Positions 60,717-64,000 of a stretch of 64,000 nucleotides of DNA are shown here, one piece after another. This DNA comes from Caulobacteraceae bacterium (lineage in GTDB: Bacteria > Pseudomonadota > Alphaproteobacteria > Caulobacterales > Caulobacteraceae), in NCBI GenBank assembly GCA_947475875.1, contig CANJME010000010.1, positions 1-64,000 on the forward strand, read 5' to 3'. Numbering within the stretch: position 1 is the stretch's first letter; each line of letters begins with the position of its first letter. The notes beneath the pieces were generated by a model. It was not told where the DNA came from, did not search any database, and worked only from the letters and a program-made list of their open reading frames with translations. The position numbers and the translations under genes are program-made.

Positions 60717-62978
60717 ATGAGTGGGGATGTTGCGTCAGGCTCGAATTCGGCCGGGAGGGCTTCGGCCCGCGCACGCTCCGCGTTCGGCGCCATTTTTGTC
60801 ACGGCCCTGGTCCTGGTCGCCGTCATTGCCTGGCTGGCCTCCTACGGGGCCCAGATCGGCGGTGATATCCGCAAGCCGCTCAGCGTCATCATCACCGGCC
60901 TGATCGTCGAGGCCGGGCTCATCCTCGTCCTCTTCGCTCTGGTCGGAGCCCGCGTGCTTTCGGTTTTCCGCTCCCGTGAGCCCGGCTCGCGCATGCACCT
61001 GCGCTACATGAGCCTGTTCGCCCTGGCGGCGGCGATTCCGGCCGTGCTCGTGTTGTTCTTCTTTGTGCTGCTGATCCGGGGGGTGGATGTGTGGTTCTCC
61101 AGCCGCATCGACACCATGGTCGACAACTATGGGGCCATTTCCCAACAGGTGTTCGACAAGGAAAAAGAGCGCCTCGAAGGCCCCATCAGCGAAGCCTCGG
61201 CCGCCATGAACCGCTCGCTCGACCTTTTGCACCGGTCGCCCTCCGATTTCCAAAGCCAGGTTCTTCGGCCAACCCTGGATTTGGGGTTCATTTCGGTCCG
61301 CGTAGTCGATACCGGCGGGCGGTTACTGGCCGAGGCCAAGAAGTCCGGAGCGGGGCCATACCTGCCGCCGGCCTCCAAACTGTTCGTGGATGCCGACGCC
61401 GCCGTCTCGCCGCAGTGCCAGGCGGCCAACGCCCCCGCCGACTGCGGCCTGCCCTTCGAAATGAACGAGCAGACCAACATCGCCACGATCATGATCCCGT
61501 TGCAGGGTGAGGGGCATCCCTTCGTGCTGTTCGAGGCGCCCTATCCCCCAGGCCTCTATACCAAGCTGCGCCTCTCCTCGACCGCCATCACCGAGTACCG
61601 CAACGTCGCCAAGGACAAGGGCGCCGTGAAGGGGGTGTTCCTCTGGGTCTATGTCGAGGTCGTCCTGCTGGTCCTTCTCGGCGCCATCTGGCTGGGCATG
61701 GCGGTCGCCAGCAACATCTCCGGGCCGGTCGCGCGGCTAATCGAGGCATCGAACCGGATCGCCTCCGGCGACCTCAAGGCGCGCGTCCCGACCGACGCCT
61801 CGGCTGACGAGATCAACATTCTCTCCCAGTCGTTCAACACCATGACCGCTGACCTCGAGAGCCAGACGACCGCCCTGACAGCGGCAGGCAAGGAAGCCGA
61901 CAACCGCCGGCGCTTTATCGAGACCGTGCTTTCCGGGGTCTCGGCCGGGGTGATCGGACTTGATCCGTCCGGCCGCATATCGGCGTTCAACAACCAGGCA
62001 TTGCATCTGCTCGACATCAGCGAGGACGACGCCCGCGGCAAGACGCTGGCCGAGGTTGCGCCTGAACTGCAGGAGGTGGCCGAGCGCGCCATTGAGACCA
62101 GCGCCGGAGCCGAGGCCGAGCTGAATATCCAGCGCGGGACCTTGACCCGCCGCCTTCGGGTTCGCGCCGGCGGTGACGCCAGGGATGGCCTCGTCCTCAC
62201 CTTCGACGACATGACACGCCTTGTCGCCGCCCAGCGTAACGCCGCCTGGCGCGATGTCGCCCGACGGATTGCCCATGAGATCAAGAACCCGCTCACGCCC
62301 ATTCAGCTTTCCGCGGAACGCCTGCGCCGCAAGTACCGCAAGGACGTGATTTCCGACGTCGACACCTTCGACCGCTGCACCGAGACCATCATTCGGCAGG
62401 TGAACGATATCGGCCGGATGGTGGACGAATTCTCGTCCTTCGCCCGCATGCCGGCCCCCCGGATCGCCGCCTGCGATGGCGTGGAGTTGCTGCGCGAGGC
62501 CGTCTTCGCTCGCCGGGTCGCCTCGCCGGACATCGAGATCACCCTGGTAGAAGACATGCCGGGCGGACCGACCATTCAGTGCGACGAGCGCATGATCGCC
62601 CAGGCCTTGACCAATATTTTGAAAAACGCCGCCGAAGCCGTCCAGGCCCGGGTGCACGACCAGCCCGAACCGCCGGGAAGCATCGTGGCGACCATCCGCC
62701 GCGATGGCGATCGTGTCCTCTTCGAAGTCGAGGACAACGGCGTCGGCTTGCCGGAGGAAGGGCGCGACCGGCTGGTGGAGCCCTATGTGACGACGCGCGA
62801 AAAGGGCACGGGTCTGGGCCTGGCCATCGTCGGACGCATTCTCGAAGATCATGGCGGATCGCTGATCCTGGGCGATGCGCAGCATGGGCGCGGCGCGCGC
62901 CTGGTGATGACCCTTCCGCAGGACGAATTGCATAAATCTCCGGGCGCTCAGCCCGCCATATCCGTTGAGCAAGTGTGA
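60717..62978 (+). CDS. ntrY: Nitrogen regulation sensor histidine kinase NtrY
   Basis: Membrane-bound kinase paired with NtrX, 753 aa. Two N-terminal hydrophobic helices and a third before the extracytoplasmic sensor region (about residues 120-300), then a helix leading into HAMP (ISGPVARLIEASNRIASGD), PAS (VSAGVIGLDPSGRISAFN), HisKA with His520 in RIAHEIKNPLTPIQLSAERL and HATPase (NILKNAAEAV, DNGVGLP, GTGLGLAIV). Start ATG at 60717 (tandem with GTG at 60720). ntrX follows after 7 nt. Confidence 0.94.
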   Translation: MSGDVASGSNSAGRASARARSAFGAIFVTALVLVAVIAWLASYGAQIGGDIRKPLSVIITGLIVEAGLILVLFALVGARVLSVFRSREPGSRMHLRYMSLFALAAAIPAVLVLFFFVLLIRGVDVWFSSRIDTMVDNYGAISQQVFDKEKERLEGPISEASAAMNRSLDLLHRSPSDFQSQVLRPTLDLGFISVRVVDTGGRLLAEAKKSGAGPYLPPASKLFVDADAAVSPQCQAANAPADCGLPFEMNEQTNIATIMIPLQGEGHPFVLFEAPYPPGLYTKLRLSSTAITEYRNVAKDKGAVKGVFLWVYVEVVLLVLLGAIWLGMAVASNISGPVARLIEASNRIASGDLKARVPTDASADEINILSQSFNTMTADLESQTTALTAAGKEADNRRRFIETVLSGVSAGVIGLDPSGRISAFNNQALHLLDISEDDARGKTLAEVAPELQEVAERAIETSAGAEAELNIQRGTLTRRLRVRAGGDARDGLVLTFDDMTRLVAAQRNAAWRDVARRIAHEIKNPLTPIQLSAERLRRKYRKDVISDVDTFDRCTETIIRQVNDIGRMVDEFSSFARMPAPRIAACDGVELLREAVFARRVASPDIEITLVEDMPGGPTIQCDERMIAQALTNILKNAAEAVQARVHDQPEPPGSIVATIRRDGDRVLFEVEDNGVGLPEEGRDRLVEPYVTTREKGTGLGLAIVGRILEDHGGSLILGDAQHGRGARLVMTLPQDELHKSPGAQPAISVEQV

Positions 62979-62985
62979 GGATCTG

Positions 62986-64000
62986 ATGGCCGCCGATATT
63001 CTCGTGGTCGACGACGAAGCTGACATCCGCGAACTGGTCGCGGGTATCCTGTCGGACGAAAACTACAATGTGCGGGTCGCCGCCAATTCCGAAGCCGCGC
63101 TCGCGGCGATCAGAGCCCGAAAGCCGGCCTTGCTGGTTCTCGATATCTGGATGCAGGGCGGCGGGCTGGACGGCCTGGCCCTGCTCGACCTGGTCAAGGG
63201 CCTGGATCCGGACCTGCCCGTGCTGATGATCTCGGGTCACGCCAACATCGAAACCGCGGTCGCGGCCATCAAGCGCGGCGCCTATGACTTCCTGGAAAAG
63301 CCGTTCAAGTCGGACCGCCTGTTGCTGCTCGTTTCTCGGGCGCTCGAAGCGGCCACCTTGAAACGGGAAAACCGCCGCCTGCGCCGTCAGTCGATCACCC
63401 CGGAAGGTTTCATCGGCCGCTCAGGCGCCGCCCAGCACCTGCGCCAACTGGTCGCCAAGGTCGGGCCTGCCAATAGCCGGGTGCTGATCTCAGGTCCTCC
63501 GGGTTCAGGCAAGGAGCTGGTCGCCCGGCTGATCCACGAGTCGAGTCAGCGGGCGGCCGGCGAGTTCGTCGCCATCGGCGCGGCCAATCTCGCGCCTGGC
63601 CGGGTGGAGAGCGAGCTCTTCGGCGAAGAAGGCGAAGACGGCAAACATCACAAGGTCGGCGTCTTCGAACGCGCCCACGGCGGCACCCTCTACATCGACG
63701 AAGTCGCTGACATGCCGCGCGAAACGCAAGGCAAAATCCTGCGGGTGCTTGTCGAACAGCGCTTCCGCCGGGTCGGGGGCGATCAGGACGTCCAGGTCGA
63801 TGTCCGCGTGGTGTCCTCCACCGCCCGTGACCTCGCGACCGAAATCACCGGCGGGCGTTTCCGCGAGGACCTGTTCCATCGGCTCAACGTTGTGCCGGTG
63901 CGCGTTCCCGGTCTGGCCGAACGGCGAGAAGACATTCCCGAACTGGCCGAATACTTCATCGAGCGGATCAGCGAGGCCCATGGCTTGCCCAGGCGCACCC
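62986..64000 (+). CDS. ntrX: NtrX-family response regulator, 3' end missing
   Basis: Response regulator of NtrY; 338 residues visible before the window ends. Receiver domain (ILVVDDEADIRELVAGIL; phospho-Asp in LLVLDIWMQGGGLDG; Lys in FLEKPFK). AAA+ domain with Walker A GPPGSGKELVARL, Walker B GGTLYIDEVADMP and the FREDLFHRLNV segment. The loop after ELFG (210-213) reads EEGEDGKHHKVG and has no GAFTGA, as is usual for alphaproteobacterial NtrX. GAGG precedes the ATG. The helix-turn-helix lies beyond the right edge. Confidence 0.94.
   Translation, partial: MAADILVVDDEADIRELVAGILSDENYNVRVAANSEAALAAIRARKPALLVLDIWMQGGGLDGLALLDLVKGLDPDLPVLMISGHANIETAVAAIKRGAYDFLEKPFKSDRLLLLVSRALEAATLKRENRRLRRQSITPEGFIGRSGAAQHLRQLVAKVGPANSRVLISGPPGSGKELVARLIHESSQRAAGEFVAIGAANLAPGRVESELFGEEGEDGKHHKVGVFERAHGGTLYIDEVADMPRETQGKILRVLVEQRFRRVGGDQDVQVDVRVVSSTARDLATEITGGRFREDLFHRLNVVPVRVPGLAERREDIPELAEYFIERISEAHGLPRRT

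Overview
The window is a GC-rich, gene-dense piece of a bacterial chromosome, with almost no space between genes and many 1-17 nt overlaps. It is alphaproteobacterial and most likely from the Caulobacteraceae (Caulobacter/Phenylobacterium-like). The grounds are the gene order, the GTTC-N7-GTTC SOS boxes in front of lexA, a lipoyl domain on the E1-beta subunit of pyruvate dehydrogenase, the dusB-ntrB-ntrC-ntrY-ntrX block, and an NtrC without the GAFTGA motif. The genus cannot be fixed from this sequence alone. I see no rRNA, tRNA, CRISPR array, prophage or classical insertion sequence.

Layout: (1) 1-5559, the end of the complex I operon (nuoL-M-N) followed by birA and coaX. (2) 5560-8906, ribonuclease J, a small GIY-YIG nuclease gene lying between inverted repeats, methylmalonyl-CoA epimerase, a DUF1467 membrane protein, and several palindromic intergenic elements. 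(3) 8907-23704, one long co-directional run: translation (rpsB, tsf, pyrH, frr), envelope precursors (uppS, cdsA, dxr, rseP), outer-membrane assembly (bamA, an OmpH/Skp-like chaperone) and lipid A synthesis (lpxD, fabZ, lpxA, lpxI, lpxB). (4) 23701-36739, mainly minus strand: gltA, gltX, a Tat-exported cyclophilin, comEC (plus strand), lexA, and a trp cluster (trpC, trpD, trpG, trpE) with a PpiD-like foldase upstream. (5) 36865-48588, plus strand: tpiA, secG, pyrG, three tandem paralogues of a cysteine-cluster protein, rpmF, a lipoprotein, eno, ftsB and the pyruvate dehydrogenase operon pdhA-pdhB-(DUF5076)-(GFA)-pdhC. (6) 48635-57041, an acyl-CoA synthetase, a degenerate hydrolase lipoprotein, lipA, a RatA/Coq10-type protein, pncC, a membrane-fused spermidine-synthase-like protein, ispF and ispD. 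(7) 57133-64000, dusB and the nitrogen two-component systems ntrBC and ntrYX (ntrX runs off the end).

Most of the content is conserved housekeeping. The unexpected structure is a set of long-armed inverted repeats, at 5599-5693, 7456-7877, 8614-8739, 45389-45532 and 55687-55846. Most look like two REP-type hairpins facing each other (REPIN-like doublets). Two belong to one hairpin family, related by a compensated base-pair change; one pair encloses a compact GIY-YIG nuclease gene that has its own ribosome-binding site and terminator-like hairpin. This suggests a REPIN/RAYT-like arrangement in which a GIY-YIG protein takes the transposase's place. Another doublet, exactly 144 nt (48 codons) long, lies in frame inside pdhB and forms the linker between its lipoyl and catalytic domains. 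Other points of interest are the three tandem CxxCxxCC genes, two apparent E1/E3-binding domains in pdhC, loss of GAFTGA in both NtrC and NtrX, a structured rpsB leader, and an AT-richer patch over rseP.
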